Assembly (NCBI RefSeq): GCF_000812965.1
Contig: NZ_JSYN01000005.1
Span: 124,001 to 188,000 of the forward strand
Source: Pedobacter kyungheensis
GTDB taxonomy: Bacteria; Bacteroidota; Bacteroidia; Sphingobacteriales; Sphingobacteriaceae
DNA: 64,000 bases
Direction of reading: 5' to 3'
This document shows positions 33,638 to 43,200 of this stretch, one piece after another (position 1 is the first letter of the stretch; the number at the start of each line of letters is the position of its first letter). Made by a program: the position numbers and the translations under genes. The notes under the pieces are model-generated. The model was not told the origin of the DNA, did not search any database, and saw only the letters and a program-made list of their open reading frames with translations.

Positions 33638-34648
33638 ATGAGTGAAAAAGTTAAGGTTACGATAGATGGGATAACAGTTGAGGTTGATAACGGAACAACC
33701 ATCCTGAATGCTGCAAGGCAAATCGGGGGTGACATTGTTCCGCCAGCCATGTGCTATTATTCTAAGTTACAAGGCAGTGGTGGTAAATGCCGTACCTGTA
33801 TTGTTAAGGTAACAAAAGGTTCGGAGAAAGATCCTCGCCCAATGCCAAAATTGGTTGCATCTTGTCGTACAACTGTAATGGATGGGATGGAAGTGCTTAA
33901 CATTACTTCGCCCGAAGTTTTGGAAGCACGCGCAGGTGTAGTCGAAATCTTGTTGATTAACCACCCTTTAGATTGCCCGGTTTGTGATCAGGCTGGAGAG
34001 TGCGATTTACAGAACTTAGGTTACGAGCACGGTTTGCAAAAAACACGTTATGAGTTTGAACGCCGTACTTTCGAACGTATCGATATTGGCGATAAGATCC
34101 AGTTACACATGAACCGTTGCATTTTATGCTACCGTTGTGTTTTCACTGCCGATCAGATTACCAACAAACGTGTTCACGGTATCTTAAACCGTGGCGATCA
34201 TTCAGAAATTTCTACTTATATCCAGCAGGCCGTTGATAACGATTTCTCAGGAAACGTAATTGATGTTTGCCCAGTTGGTGCTTTAACAGATAAAACTTTC
34301 CGTTTTAAAAACCGTGTTTGGTTTACCAAACCAGTTGATGCACACCGCAATTGCGATCATGAAAAGTGTAACGGTAAGGTAACCCTTTGGTACAAAGGAG
34401 AAGATGTTATACGTGTTACCGCGCGTAAAGATCAGTTTGGTGAAGTAGAAGAGTTTATCTGCAATACCTGCCGTTTTGATAAAAAAGCAACATCCGACTG
34501 GACTATTGAGCACCCAACGCATATTGATGATACTTCGGTAATTGCATCTAACCACTACGAAACATTAAAACCATTGCCGGTAATTAAGCCCAACCCGGCA
34601 TTGCAGGCTGCAAACGAAATTGAATTACATAAAACAGTAAAATACTAA
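33638..34648 (+). CDS. nuoG: NADH-quinone oxidoreductase subunit G, short form
   Basis: A 336-residue subunit holding the iron-sulfur N-terminal part of NuoG. An N-terminal ferredoxin-like [2Fe-2S] domain (MCYYSKLQGSGGKCRTC), the H-x3-C-x2-C-x5-C motif of cluster N5 (HPLDCPVCDQAGEC), the N4 ligands (NRCILCYRC with a later VCPVGAL), and a final CDHEKC...CNTC part are visible. The large molybdopterin-like domain of E. coli NuoG (908 residues) is absent, as is usual for Bacteroidota complex I; it is not a truncation here because nuoH follows directly with a one-base overlap. Confidence 0.94.
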   Translation: MSEKVKVTIDGITVEVDNGTTILNAARQIGGDIVPPAMCYYSKLQGSGGKCRTCIVKVTKGSEKDPRPMPKLVASCRTTVMDGMEVLNITSPEVLEARAGVVEILLINHPLDCPVCDQAGECDLQNLGYEHGLQKTRYEFERRTFERIDIGDKIQLHMNRCILCYRCVFTADQITNKRVHGILNRGDHSEISTYIQQAVDNDFSGNVIDVCPVGALTDKTFRFKNRVWFTKPVDAHRNCDHEKCNGKVTLWYKGEDVIRVTARKDQFGEVEEFICNTCRFDKKATSDWTIEHPTHIDDTSVIASNHYETLKPLPVIKPNPALQAANEIELHKTVKY

Positions 34649-35685
34649 TGGATACAGGTTTTATTATAGAAAAATTTATTCTGGTAGTGGTAATCTTCGC
34701 TATCAGTTTGGTAATTGCCATGTATTCTACCTATGCTGAGCGTAAGGTTGCAGCATTTTTACAAGATCGTTTAGGTCCGGACAGAGCTGGTCCATTTGGG
34801 ATTTTGCAACCACTTGCCGACGGGGTAAAGATGTTTATGAAGGAAGAGATTATTCCTACAACTTCTAACCGATGGTTATTTATTGTTGGTCCGGGTTTAG
34901 CACTGCTATGCGCTTGTATCGGTACCGCAGTTATTCCCTGGGGAACACCGGTATTAATTGCGGGAAAAACCGTTTCATTACAAGTTACCGATATCAATGT
35001 TGGTGTTTTGTACATTTTTGGCGTGGTATCTCTTGGTGTTTACGGCGTAATGATTGGTGGCTGGGCATCTAACAACAAATACTCTTTGTTAAGTGCTATC
35101 CGTGCGGCTTCACAAAACATCAGTTACGAAATTGCAATGGGTTTATCTATCATTGCTTTATTGCTGATGACGAATACGCTAAGCTTAAAGGAAATTGTTG
35201 CACAACAACATGGCCTTAACTGGAATGTGTGGTATCAGCCATTGGGCTTTCTGATATTCATGGTATGTTCTTTTGCGGAAACCAACCGCGCACCATTCGA
35301 TTTGCCGGAGTGTGAAACCGAGCTGATTGGTGGTTATCATACTGAGTATTCATCAATGAAATTAGGTTTCTACTTATTTGCCGAGTATATCAACATGTTT
35401 GTTTCATCGGCAGTAATGGCTACGCTATATTTTGGTGGATATAACTACCCGGGTATGGATTGGATTGCTGCACACTGGGGACCAACTTGGGCACCGTTGT
35501 TTGGTACTGCCATTTTCTTCGGAAAAATAGTATTCTTCATCTTTTTCTTCATGTGGGTACGTTGGACTATCCCGCGTTTCCGTTACGATCAATTGATGAA
35601 TTTGGGTTGGAAAGGCTTAATTCCTTTAGCCATTGCCAACATTATAATAACTGGAATTGTGATTGCGATTATTGAGAAGTTTTAA
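34648..35685 (+). CDS. nuoH: NADH-quinone oxidoreductase subunit H
   Basis: A 345-residue membrane subunit with about eight helices that forms part of the quinone chamber. Marks are YAERKVAAFLQDRLGPDRAG split near residues 30-50, QPLADGVKMFMKE, and the FAETNRAPFDLPECETELIGGYHTEYS block, of which the acidic loop is essential in the family. It starts on the last base of nuoG and ends 2 bp before nuoI. Confidence 0.97.
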   Translation: MDTGFIIEKFILVVVIFAISLVIAMYSTYAERKVAAFLQDRLGPDRAGPFGILQPLADGVKMFMKEEIIPTTSNRWLFIVGPGLALLCACIGTAVIPWGTPVLIAGKTVSLQVTDINVGVLYIFGVVSLGVYGVMIGGWASNNKYSLLSAIRAASQNISYEIAMGLSIIALLLMTNTLSLKEIVAQQHGLNWNVWYQPLGFLIFMVCSFAETNRAPFDLPECETELIGGYHTEYSSMKLGFYLFAEYINMFVSSAVMATLYFGGYNYPGMDWIAAHWGPTWAPLFGTAIFFGKIVFFIFFFMWVRWTIPRFRYDQLMNLGWKGLIPLAIANIIITGIVIAIIEKF

Positions 35686-35687
35686 TT

Positions 35688-36191
35688 ATGGAATCATTAA
35701 GTAATAAGAAAAAAGTACTGGAACAAAAGCCGCTGAGCTTTATGGAACGGATGTACCTTCCGGCAATTGTTAAGGGAATGGGCATCACCATTAGCCACTT
35801 ATTCAAAAAAGAGGCAACAGTAAGATATCCGGAAGTAGAACGCGAATTCTCGACCAACTTTAGGGGAATGCACTCGCTTAAGCGCGATGAGAACGGGAAA
35901 GAGCGTTGCACAGCCTGTGGTTTATGCGCTTTATCTTGCCCTGCTGAAGCGATTACCATGATTGCTGCAGAACGTAAGCCGGAAGAAAAACATTTATACC
36001 GCGAAGAAAAATACGCAGCAACTTATGAAATTAACATGTTGCGTTGCATTTTCTGCGGATTATGTGAAGAAGCCTGCCCTAAAGAAGCTATTTATTTAGA
36101 CGGACCAATTGTACCTGCCGATTATTTACGTAAAGATTTCATTTACGGAAAAGATAAGCTGGTTGAAGCTCCGTTAGAGATGAAAAAATAA
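35688..36191 (+). CDS. nuoI: NADH-quinone oxidoreductase subunit I
   Basis: A 167-residue ferredoxin-type subunit with two [4Fe-4S] motifs, CTACGLCALSCP and CIFCGLCEEACP, clusters N6a and N6b, which carry electrons towards NuoB. A hydrophobic-amphipathic N-terminus near residues 20-40 lies against the membrane arm. Followed by a 136-bp gap with a repeat fragment before nuoJ. Confidence 0.97.
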   Translation: MESLSNKKKVLEQKPLSFMERMYLPAIVKGMGITISHLFKKEATVRYPEVEREFSTNFRGMHSLKRDENGKERCTACGLCALSCPAEAITMIAAERKPEEKHLYREEKYAATYEINMLRCIFCGLCEEACPKEAIYLDGPIVPADYLRKDFIYGKDKLVEAPLEMKK

Positions 36192-36193
36192 TT

Positions 36194-36214
36194 GTTGTCA
36201 TCCTGAGCCTGTCG
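36194..36214. repeat. Fragment of the GTCATCCTGA repeat between nuoI and nuoJ
   Basis: TTGTCATCCTGAGCCTGTCG-like text follows the nuoI stop and shares the TGTCATCCTGA head and GAAGGA with the element at 9940-10058. A separate hairpin, TGGTTTAT and ATAAACCA, lies at about 36282-36303 in the same gap. Confidence 0.5.
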
Positions 36215-36327
36215 AAGGACTAAACAATTAAAATGGCTTTAAGCACCGTTTTGTGTTTTTACAGAACGAAATATAAATACTGGTTTATGATGATATAAAC
36301 CATGGAACATAAACAAAAAACAAATTA

Positions 36328-36831
36328 ATGAGTACACAAGTATTCTATTTCGTAGCTACATTAAGTATCCTCTTTTCACTGATGGTGATTTTTGCGAAAA
36401 ATCCAATCCACAGTGTATTGTACTTAATTCTTACCTTTTTCACTTTCACGGTACATTATGTATTGCTGAATGCACAATTTCTGGCTGTGGTAAACTTCAT
36501 TGTTTACATGGGGGCCATCATGGTATTGTTCCTTTTCGTACTGATGCTCCTTAACCTGAACAAGGATACCGAGCCATCAAAATCGCCATTAATTAAAATT
36601 GTGGGCGTAATTGCCGGTGGTTGCTTAATTGTAACCTTAATCGGTTCGTTAAAGGCAGCAAGTATCAGCAGTCCGTTAATTTTAAAAAATCCGGGATTAG
36701 GTTTGGTAGAAAACTTAGGTAAAGAGCTTTTCGGACCATTCTTATTGCCATTCGAATTATCATCTCTATTACTGTTGGCAGCAATGGTTGGAGCCGTTTT
36801 ATTATCTAAAAGAGATGAGGTAGAAGCATAA
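36328..36831 (+). CDS. nuoJ: NADH-quinone oxidoreductase subunit J
   Basis: A 167-residue membrane subunit with five hydrophobic segments; the third, NFIVYMGAIMVLFLFVLMLL, contains the pi-bulge region typical of ND6/NuoJ. It links the quinone chamber to the proton-pumping units. It shares its last base region with the nuoK start (stop TAATG overlap at 36829-36833). Confidence 0.94.
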   Translation: MSTQVFYFVATLSILFSLMVIFAKNPIHSVLYLILTFFTFTVHYVLLNAQFLAVVNFIVYMGAIMVLFLFVLMLLNLNKDTEPSKSPLIKIVGVIAGGCLIVTLIGSLKAASISSPLILKNPGLGLVENLGKELFGPFLLPFELSSLLLLAAMVGAVLLSKRDEVEA

Positions 36832-37160
36832 TGGAAAATTTAACTACACAAATGGCAGGTGTGCCGCTAAATCATTACATCTATTTAAGTGCAATTATTT
36901 TCACTATTGGTGTAATTGGCGTGTTAACCCGCAGAAATGCAATCGTAATTTTTATGTCGGTAGAGTTGATGTTAAATGCAGTTAACCTGCTTTTAACGGC
37001 TTTCTCTGTGCATAGCAACGATCCTTCGGGACAGGTTTTTGTATTCTTCATTATGGCCCTGGCAGCTGCAGAAGTTGCTGTAGGTTTAGCCATTATTGTA
37101 ATGGTATACAGAAATACGAAATCGATAGATATTAATGTTTTAAATCGCCTTAAGTGGTAA
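36831..37160 (+). CDS. nuoK: NADH-quinone oxidoreductase subunit K
   Basis: A 109-residue three-helix subunit (ND4L). The acidic residue in the second helix (FMSVELMLNAVNLL) and the Glu of the third helix (ALAAAEVAVGLAI) are the two conserved proton-path glutamates. Translationally coupled to nuoJ and 13 bp before nuoL. Confidence 0.96.
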   Translation: MENLTTQMAGVPLNHYIYLSAIIFTIGVIGVLTRRNAIVIFMSVELMLNAVNLLLTAFSVHSNDPSGQVFVFFIMALAAAEVAVGLAIIVMVYRNTKSIDINVLNRLKW

Positions 37161-37173
37161 ATATATAATAAGA

Positions 37174-39078
37174 ATGACAATAGAACAATTGATTTGGTTG
37201 GTTCCGTTACTTCCTTTTTTAGGCTTTGTAATTAACGGACTAGGCAGAAAATCTTTATCTAAAGGACTTGTTGGAATCATCGGAAGCGGCGTTATTTTAG
37301 CTTCTTTCATCATCAGCGTAGTTATTTTCTTTAGTTTACAAGGCGATACCCAAAAAGCTCACGAAGTATTTTTATTTGATTGGATTAGCGCAGGCGCATT
37401 ACATATTCCTTTATCATTCCTGGTTGATCCTTTAAGCTCGATCATGCTGTTGATTATCACCGGAATTGGATTTTTAATCCACCTGTATTCTACCAGTTAT
37501 ATGCACGACGACGATGGGTTTGGTAAATTTTTCAGTTACCTGAACCTGTTTGTATTCTTCATGCTTTTATTGGTATTGGGTTCAAACTATATCGTAATGT
37601 TTATCGGTTGGGAAGGCGTTGGTTTATGTTCATACCTGTTAATCGGTTTCTGGTACACCAACAGCGCTTATGCATCGGCAGCCAAAAAAGCTTTCGTAAT
37701 GAACCGCATTGGCGATTTGGGGTTTTTACTGGGTGTATTTTTAATCTTCAATTTCTTCGGAAGTGTAGAATTCTCAAAAATTTTCCCTCAGGCAGCTAAC
37801 ATGTTGCCAGGCGATAATAAATTAGTCCTAATTACCATTTTATTATTTATCGGGGCCTGCGGTAAATCGGCACAATTGCCTTTGTTTACCTGGTTACCGG
37901 ATGCGATGGCCGGACCAACCCCTGTTTCGGCGTTAATCCACGCAGCAACGATGGTAACGGCAGGTATCTACATGATTGCCCGTTCGAGCGTATTATTTGA
38001 TCTTGCTCCGCTAACCCAGCACATCATTGCTATTGTTGGTGCAGCAACCGCTTTAATCGCAGCTATTATTGCCTTAACCCAAACCGATATCAAAAAAGTA
38101 TTGGCTTACTCAACAGTATCTCAATTGGGCTATATGTTTTTAGGCTTAGGTGTTGGTGCTTACACAGGCTCCTTCTTCCACGTATTAACCCACGCATTCT
38201 TTAAAGCTTTATTGTTTTTAGGAGCTGGTTCCGTTATTCATGCTATGCACCACGAGCAGGATATGCGTCACATGGGTGGATTAAAAAGCAAACTTAAAAC
38301 TACATTTGCTACCATGATGATTGGTACTATCGCAATTGCAGGTTTACCACCATTCTCTGGTTTCTTTTCTAAAGACGAAATTTTGGCGCATGCTTTTCAG
38401 TCAAGTCCTATTCTTTGGGGAATTGGCGTGCTAACCGCATTCTTAACTTCGTTCTATATGTTCAGGATGATGTTTCTTACTTTTTCTGGTAAATACCGCG
38501 GAACGCACCATGCAGAAAGTCATATCCATGAATCGCCAGCTGCAATGACCCTACCTTTGGTAATTTTGGCTGTTCTGGCTGCAATTGGTGGTGCCATTAA
38601 CTTACCACATGTTTTTGGTGGTAACGAGTGGTTAGCACACTGGTTAACAGGTGCAGGTGTTGCACAACATGAACTGGATTTAAGCCATTCAACAGAGTGG
38701 ACCTTAATGGGTACTTCGGTTGTGGCTGCAGTTATTGCTTTATTGTATGCTTATACTAAATATGTAAAAGGTGCGCATGTTCCGGTTGCTGATGAAGCAC
38801 CGCGTTCGGCTTTAGCGAAATTATCATATAATAAATTTTATTTGGATGAGATTTACGATTTCATCATTACCAAACCTTTGGATATTCTTTCTAAATTCTT
38901 TTACCGCATCATCGATAATAAGGTTATTGATGGCATTGTAAACGGATTAGGATGGAGCACAAACGAGGCAAGTAAAGGCCTTCGCTTATTACAGAGCGGA
39001 AACGTAGGTTTCTACCTGTTTATGATGGTATTTGGTATCATCGCGTTATTGATCTATACATTTAGTTACATATTATAA
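37174..39078 (+). CDS. nuoL: NADH-quinone oxidoreductase subunit L
   Basis: A 634-residue antiporter-like subunit at the far end of the membrane arm, with about 16 helices. Conserved parts are GWEGVGLCSYLLIGFW, LFTWLPDAMAGPTPVSALIHAATMVTAG (written here as two overlapping helix motifs, residues about 230-260), and a C-terminal lateral helix with a last membrane segment. It pumps protons as part of complex I. Followed after 20 bp by nuoM. Confidence 0.97.
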   Translation: MTIEQLIWLVPLLPFLGFVINGLGRKSLSKGLVGIIGSGVILASFIISVVIFFSLQGDTQKAHEVFLFDWISAGALHIPLSFLVDPLSSIMLLIITGIGFLIHLYSTSYMHDDDGFGKFFSYLNLFVFFMLLLVLGSNYIVMFIGWEGVGLCSYLLIGFWYTNSAYASAAKKAFVMNRIGDLGFLLGVFLIFNFFGSVEFSKIFPQAANMLPGDNKLVLITILLFIGACGKSAQLPLFTWLPDAMAGPTPVSALIHAATMVTAGIYMIARSSVLFDLAPLTQHIIAIVGAATALIAAIIALTQTDIKKVLAYSTVSQLGYMFLGLGVGAYTGSFFHVLTHAFFKALLFLGAGSVIHAMHHEQDMRHMGGLKSKLKTTFATMMIGTIAIAGLPPFSGFFSKDEILAHAFQSSPILWGIGVLTAFLTSFYMFRMMFLTFSGKYRGTHHAESHIHESPAAMTLPLVILAVLAAIGGAINLPHVFGGNEWLAHWLTGAGVAQHELDLSHSTEWTLMGTSVVAAVIALLYAYTKYVKGAHVPVADEAPRSALAKLSYNKFYLDEIYDFIITKPLDILSKFFYRIIDNKVIDGIVNGLGWSTNEASKGLRLLQSGNVGFYLFMMVFGIIALLIYTFSYIL

Positions 39079-39098
39079 AAAGGGTTCAAAAATAAATA

Positions 39099-40562
39099 AT
39101 GGAACAACTTTTACTACTTATATTTCTTCCGCTTGCGGGTGCTATTATTACAGCATTTGCAGGTAAGTCGGCTAAAATAGTTTCGACCGTATTTTCGGTA
39201 GTTTCTTTAGGGCTGGCTTTGTTTATCGCCTGTAACTTCATCCCGAATGCAAGTACACAGTTCGAAGCAAATTTACCATGGATTGCTGATCTGGGCATTA
39301 ATTTCCATGCCGGTATCGATGGAATCAGCATGTTGGTGGTTTTATTAACCAACTTATTAATCCCTATTATTATCCTTTCAAGCTATAAACACGATTATAA
39401 AAATCAGGCTGCTTTTTATGCATTGATTTTATTTATGCAAACCGGTTTATTGTTGGTGTTTACTGCCTTAGATGCTTTCCTTTTCTATATTGGCTGGGAA
39501 GCAGCATTAATCCCTATTTATTTTATTTGTGCTTTCTGGGGTGGAAAAGACCGTGTTCGCATTAACATGAAGTTTTTTGTGTACACCATTGCAGGTTCTT
39601 TATTTATGTTAATGGGTATTATTTACCTGTATCTGCAAAACCCGGCACACAATTTCGAAATCTCGGCTTTTTATGCATTAAATCTTGATGCAGCACAGCA
39701 AGGATGGATTTTCTGGGCTTTCTTTATTGCTTTTGCCATTAAAATGCCGGTTTTCCCTTTCCATACCTGGCAGCCTGACACTTATACTGCAGCACCTACG
39801 CAAGGTACTATGTTATTATCAGGTATTATGTTAAAAATGGGTATTTATGGCGTAATCAGATGGTTATTGCCAATTGTACCTGCAGGTGTTCAGGATTGGT
39901 CGTGCGTAGCTATTGGTTTGTCTATCATTGGTATTGTATATGCATCGTTAATTGCTTTTACACAAAAAGATGCCAAACGTTTGGTCGCTTATTCTTCAAT
40001 TGGCCACGTAGGTTTAATTTCTGCAGGTATTTTTGCTTTAAACCAGCAAGGTATGCAGGGCGCAATGGTGCAGATGCTGAGCCATGGTATTAATGTGGTA
40101 GGTTTATTCTTTGTACTGGATATTATTTTCTCGCGCGTTAAAACCAATAAAATAGAAGAGTTGGGCGGTATTGCCAAAGCAGCACCACAATTAGCTATCA
40201 CTTTCCTGATTATTGTTTTAGGAACAGTGGCTTTACCAGGAACAAACGGTTTCATTGGAGAATTCTTATTGCTAATGGGCGTGTACAATGTAGGCATCTG
40301 GGCTGCAGCAATTGCAGGCTTAACCATCATTTTCGGTGCTGTTTACATGTTGCGCATGTATCAGAACGTAATGCTGGGCAAAACAAACGAATTAACCATC
40401 ACATTCAGTGATATTCAGGGATCAGAGAAATTTGTCCTTTATTTGATCTGTGCTTTAATTATCGTTCTGGGTGTTTATCCAAAACCATTATTGCACTTAA
40501 CAGAGGCATCTGTACAACATTTATTAGAACAGGTAAATCAAAAATTAACATCAGTAAAATAA
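39099..40562 (+). CDS. nuoM: NADH-quinone oxidoreductase subunit M
   Basis: A 487-residue antiporter-like subunit with about 14 helices. GWEAALIPIYFICAFWG carries the conserved Glu, PVFPFHTWQPDTYTAAPT and the later FTQKDAKRLVAYSSIGHVG carry the proton-path lysines and histidines. One of the three pumping subunits. Three bases separate it from nuoN. Confidence 0.97.
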   Translation: MEQLLLLIFLPLAGAIITAFAGKSAKIVSTVFSVVSLGLALFIACNFIPNASTQFEANLPWIADLGINFHAGIDGISMLVVLLTNLLIPIIILSSYKHDYKNQAAFYALILFMQTGLLLVFTALDAFLFYIGWEAALIPIYFICAFWGGKDRVRINMKFFVYTIAGSLFMLMGIIYLYLQNPAHNFEISAFYALNLDAAQQGWIFWAFFIAFAIKMPVFPFHTWQPDTYTAAPTQGTMLLSGIMLKMGIYGVIRWLLPIVPAGVQDWSCVAIGLSIIGIVYASLIAFTQKDAKRLVAYSSIGHVGLISAGIFALNQQGMQGAMVQMLSHGINVVGLFFVLDIIFSRVKTNKIEELGGIAKAAPQLAITFLIIVLGTVALPGTNGFIGEFLLLMGVYNVGIWAAAIAGLTIIFGAVYMLRMYQNVMLGKTNELTITFSDIQGSEKFVLYLICALIIVLGVYPKPLLHLTEASVQHLLEQVNQKLTSVK

Positions 40563-40565
40563 GCA

Positions 40566-41939
40566 ATGAATATTATAATAACCATTAGTATAACAGCTTT
40601 TATTGTACTTTATGCAGGTTTGTTTAAAGCAAATAAAGCATTATTGCCGCTTACCGTTGTTGGCTTACTTACTGCCTTGGGCTTTACTTTTTGCGCCTGG
40701 GGAGGCAACGCAGTTCATTTCGGAATGATGCAGACGGATAATTTTGCACTTGCATTTTCTGGCGTTTGTATTGTAGGTACACTTTTGATTTTCTTATTAA
40801 CACAAAACTATTTTCACGCTAAAAGCGATAACATTGCCGAGTACTATACCTTAATCCTTTTCGCCCTGGCGGGAATGATTATGATGGTTTCGTATAAAAA
40901 CATGGCCATGCTGTTTGTTGGGCTTGAAATCATGTCGGTGAGTTTATACATTCTGGCTGGTATCCGGAAAAAGGATTTTGCCTCAAATGAAGCTTCGTTA
41001 AAATATTTCTTAATGGGGGCCTTTTCTACAGGCTTCCTGTTGTTTGGTATTACCTTAATTTATGGTGCTACGGGTTCTTTCGATTTAGATAAAATCCAGG
41101 CTTATCTGGTAAATAATAGCACTTCAGTTTCACCAATCTTTTATCCTGGGGTAATCCTCATGATGATTGGTTTGTGCTTTAAAATCGGTGCGGCACCTTT
41201 CCACTTCTGGACTCCGGATGTTTATGAAGGCGCACCTTCTTTAATCACCACCTTCATGAGTACGGTAGTTAAAACTGCTGGTTTTGCGGCGTTTTTGCGT
41301 TTGTTTGCCGGACCTCTTGAGCCTTTACACGAGTTTTGGGTAATGCCTTTAATCGTTATTGTATGCCTTACCTTATTCATCGGTAACGTAACAGCCCTAT
41401 TCCAAAAGAACTTTAAACGTATGCTGGCTTACTCAAGTATTTCGCATGCAGGGTACTTATTGTTCTCTTTAATAGTTATAACTAAAAATTCTGGCAATAA
41501 CGTATTGGTATATGCTGCTGCTTATACTTTTGCATCGATCATTGCCTTTGCGGTATTAATTCTGGTTAAACAGAAAACAGGTAGCGATAGCTTTGAAAGT
41601 TTTAACGGTTTAGGAAAGAAAAATCCATTGGTGGCATTGTGTTTAACTGTTGCCATGTTATCATTAGCAGGTATCCCATTAACCGCTGGTTTCATAGGTA
41701 AATACCTGATGTTCCTGAACGTAATGACTGAATATAAAACCTTATTGGTAGCCTTTGCAATCTTAAATGCTTTGGTTGGTTTCTATTATTATTTCAGGGT
41801 AATTGTGGCCATGTGGTTTAAAGATGGTAGTGAAACTGTACTTTCAACGCCTGCACAATACAAAGTGGTACTATTGGTTTCAGTAGCAATTACGCTTGTT
41901 TTGGGTATCTGCCCTGCAATAATTTTAAACCTGATATAG
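40566..41939 (+). CDS. nuoN: NADH-quinone oxidoreductase subunit N
   Basis: A 457-residue antiporter-like subunit with about 14 helices. Marks are FVGLEIMSVSLYILAG with the conserved Glu, APFHFWTPDVYEGAP, and FKRMLAYSSISHAGY. It is the last gene of the nuo operon; no clear terminator follows, and the DedA gene starts 47 bp later. Confidence 0.96.
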   Translation: MNIIITISITAFIVLYAGLFKANKALLPLTVVGLLTALGFTFCAWGGNAVHFGMMQTDNFALAFSGVCIVGTLLIFLLTQNYFHAKSDNIAEYYTLILFALAGMIMMVSYKNMAMLFVGLEIMSVSLYILAGIRKKDFASNEASLKYFLMGAFSTGFLLFGITLIYGATGSFDLDKIQAYLVNNSTSVSPIFYPGVILMMIGLCFKIGAAPFHFWTPDVYEGAPSLITTFMSTVVKTAGFAAFLRLFAGPLEPLHEFWVMPLIVIVCLTLFIGNVTALFQKNFKRMLAYSSISHAGYLLFSLIVITKNSGNNVLVYAAAYTFASIIAFAVLILVKQKTGSDSFESFNGLGKKNPLVALCLTVAMLSLAGIPLTAGFIGKYLMFLNVMTEYKTLLVAFAILNALVGFYYYFRVIVAMWFKDGSETVLSTPAQYKVVLLVSVAITLVLGICPAIILNLI

Positions 41940-41986
41940 GTATGCTGTTGTTTAATAATTATTTGTAGTTTTACGAATAATTGAAT

Positions 41987-42646
41987 ATGCACGATTTTTG
42001 GAACTACCTGCATCAGCTAATTGATCCCGAGAAATTATTGAGGGAGGGCGGTTTCTATCTCGTTGTATTCGTAATCTATGCAGAAACAGGCCTGTTCTTT
42101 GGTTTTTTTCTCCCGGGCGATTATTTACTGTTTTTGGCTGGCATGTTTGTTGCTACCGGTAAACTTGATGTAAATATTGCCGTGCTTTTGGCTGGTTTAT
42201 GTGTTGCGGCAATTTCGGGTAATTTTACGGGTTATTGGTTCGGGCGCAAAACCGGGCCGGTATTGTACACCAGAAAAGATAGCTTCTTTTTTAAGAAACG
42301 CTACTTAAAAGCTGCCGAAGACTACTATAATAAACAAGGCGCATTTGCACTGATTATGGGGCGTTTTGTGCCAATTGTAAGAACTTTTGCTCCTATTTTT
42401 GCCGGAGTTGTAAAATTAGACTTTAAAAAATTTGCATTGTATAATGTTGTTGGCGGAACACTTTGGATCTGTTCACTCACTTTACTGGGCTATTTTTTAG
42501 GTCGCCGCTTTGAAAAAGAAATTAACGATTACCTATTATATATTATTATTGGCTTTATCCTTATCACAACTATACCATTATTAATTACCTTTGTAAAAAG
42601 TAAAGTAGTGAAAGGTCCGGAAGAGGATAAAACAGATTTAAATTAG
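41987..42646 (+). CDS. DedA family membrane protein
   Basis: A 219-residue SNARE-associated/DedA family protein of the inner membrane, thought to act in lipid transport or membrane homeostasis. It has the typical ETGLFFGFFLPGDYLLFLAG start, the FGRKTGPVLY stretch and GRFVPIVRTFAPIFAGV, where the Arg residues and the re-entrant loop are conserved. The ATG at 41987 is preferred to a TTG two codons earlier. It is followed 2 bp later by the pyrophosphatase gene, so the two are in one transcript. Confidence 0.93.
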   Translation: MHDFWNYLHQLIDPEKLLREGGFYLVVFVIYAETGLFFGFFLPGDYLLFLAGMFVATGKLDVNIAVLLAGLCVAAISGNFTGYWFGRKTGPVLYTRKDSFFFKKRYLKAAEDYYNKQGAFALIMGRFVPIVRTFAPIFAGVVKLDFKKFALYNVVGGTLWICSLTLLGYFLGRRFEKEINDYLLYIIIGFILITTIPLLITFVKSKVVKGPEEDKTDLN

Positions 42647-42648
42647 AA

Positions 42649-43200
42649 ATGATAAAAGACGATCATCACGCGTGGCATAGCGTATCTCCAGGAAACAACG
42701 TTCCGGAAATTGTAAACGCAATTATTGAAATTCCAAAAGGTTCAAAAGCAAAATACGAAATAGATAAAGAATCAGGTCTGATTAAATTGGATAGGGTTCT
42801 TTTTTCATCAGTTATGTATCCGGCTAACTATGGCTTTATTCCGCAAACCTATTGCGATGATAAAGATCCTTTAGATATTCTGGTGCTTTGTTCAGTAGAC
42901 GTATACCCAATGACCTTAATCGAGGCTAAAGTGGTAGGTGTAATGCACATGGTTGATAACGGAGAGCAGGATGATAAAATTATTGCTGTAGCTGCGCACG
43001 ATATGTCGGTTAACTACATCAACGATTTAGATCAGTTACCTCCGCACCAAATGAAAGAAATTGTTCGCTTCTTTCAGGATTACAAGGCATTAGAAGATAA
43101 AAATGTAACCATCGAACATTTATTAGGTGTTCGTTATGCGCATAAAGTAATTAAAGAAAGCATAGAACTTTATAACACAACATTTAGAGAATTAGCTTAA
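42649..43200 (+). CDS. ppa: Inorganic pyrophosphatase, family I
   Basis: A 183-residue soluble enzyme that hydrolyses diphosphate. The PPase signature DKDPLDILVL (about residues 76-85) has the three metal-binding Asp residues; IEIPKGSKAKYEID, NYGFIPQTY and FFQDYKALEDK, which carry other active-site Lys and Tyr, are also present. The last base of its stop codon is the first base of the next gene's ATG, so translation is coupled. Confidence 0.96.
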   Translation: MIKDDHHAWHSVSPGNNVPEIVNAIIEIPKGSKAKYEIDKESGLIKLDRVLFSSVMYPANYGFIPQTYCDDKDPLDILVLCSVDVYPMTLIEAKVVGVMHMVDNGEQDDKIIAVAAHDMSVNYINDLDQLPPHQMKEIVRFFQDYKALEDKNVTIEHLLGVRYAHKVIKESIELYNTTFRELA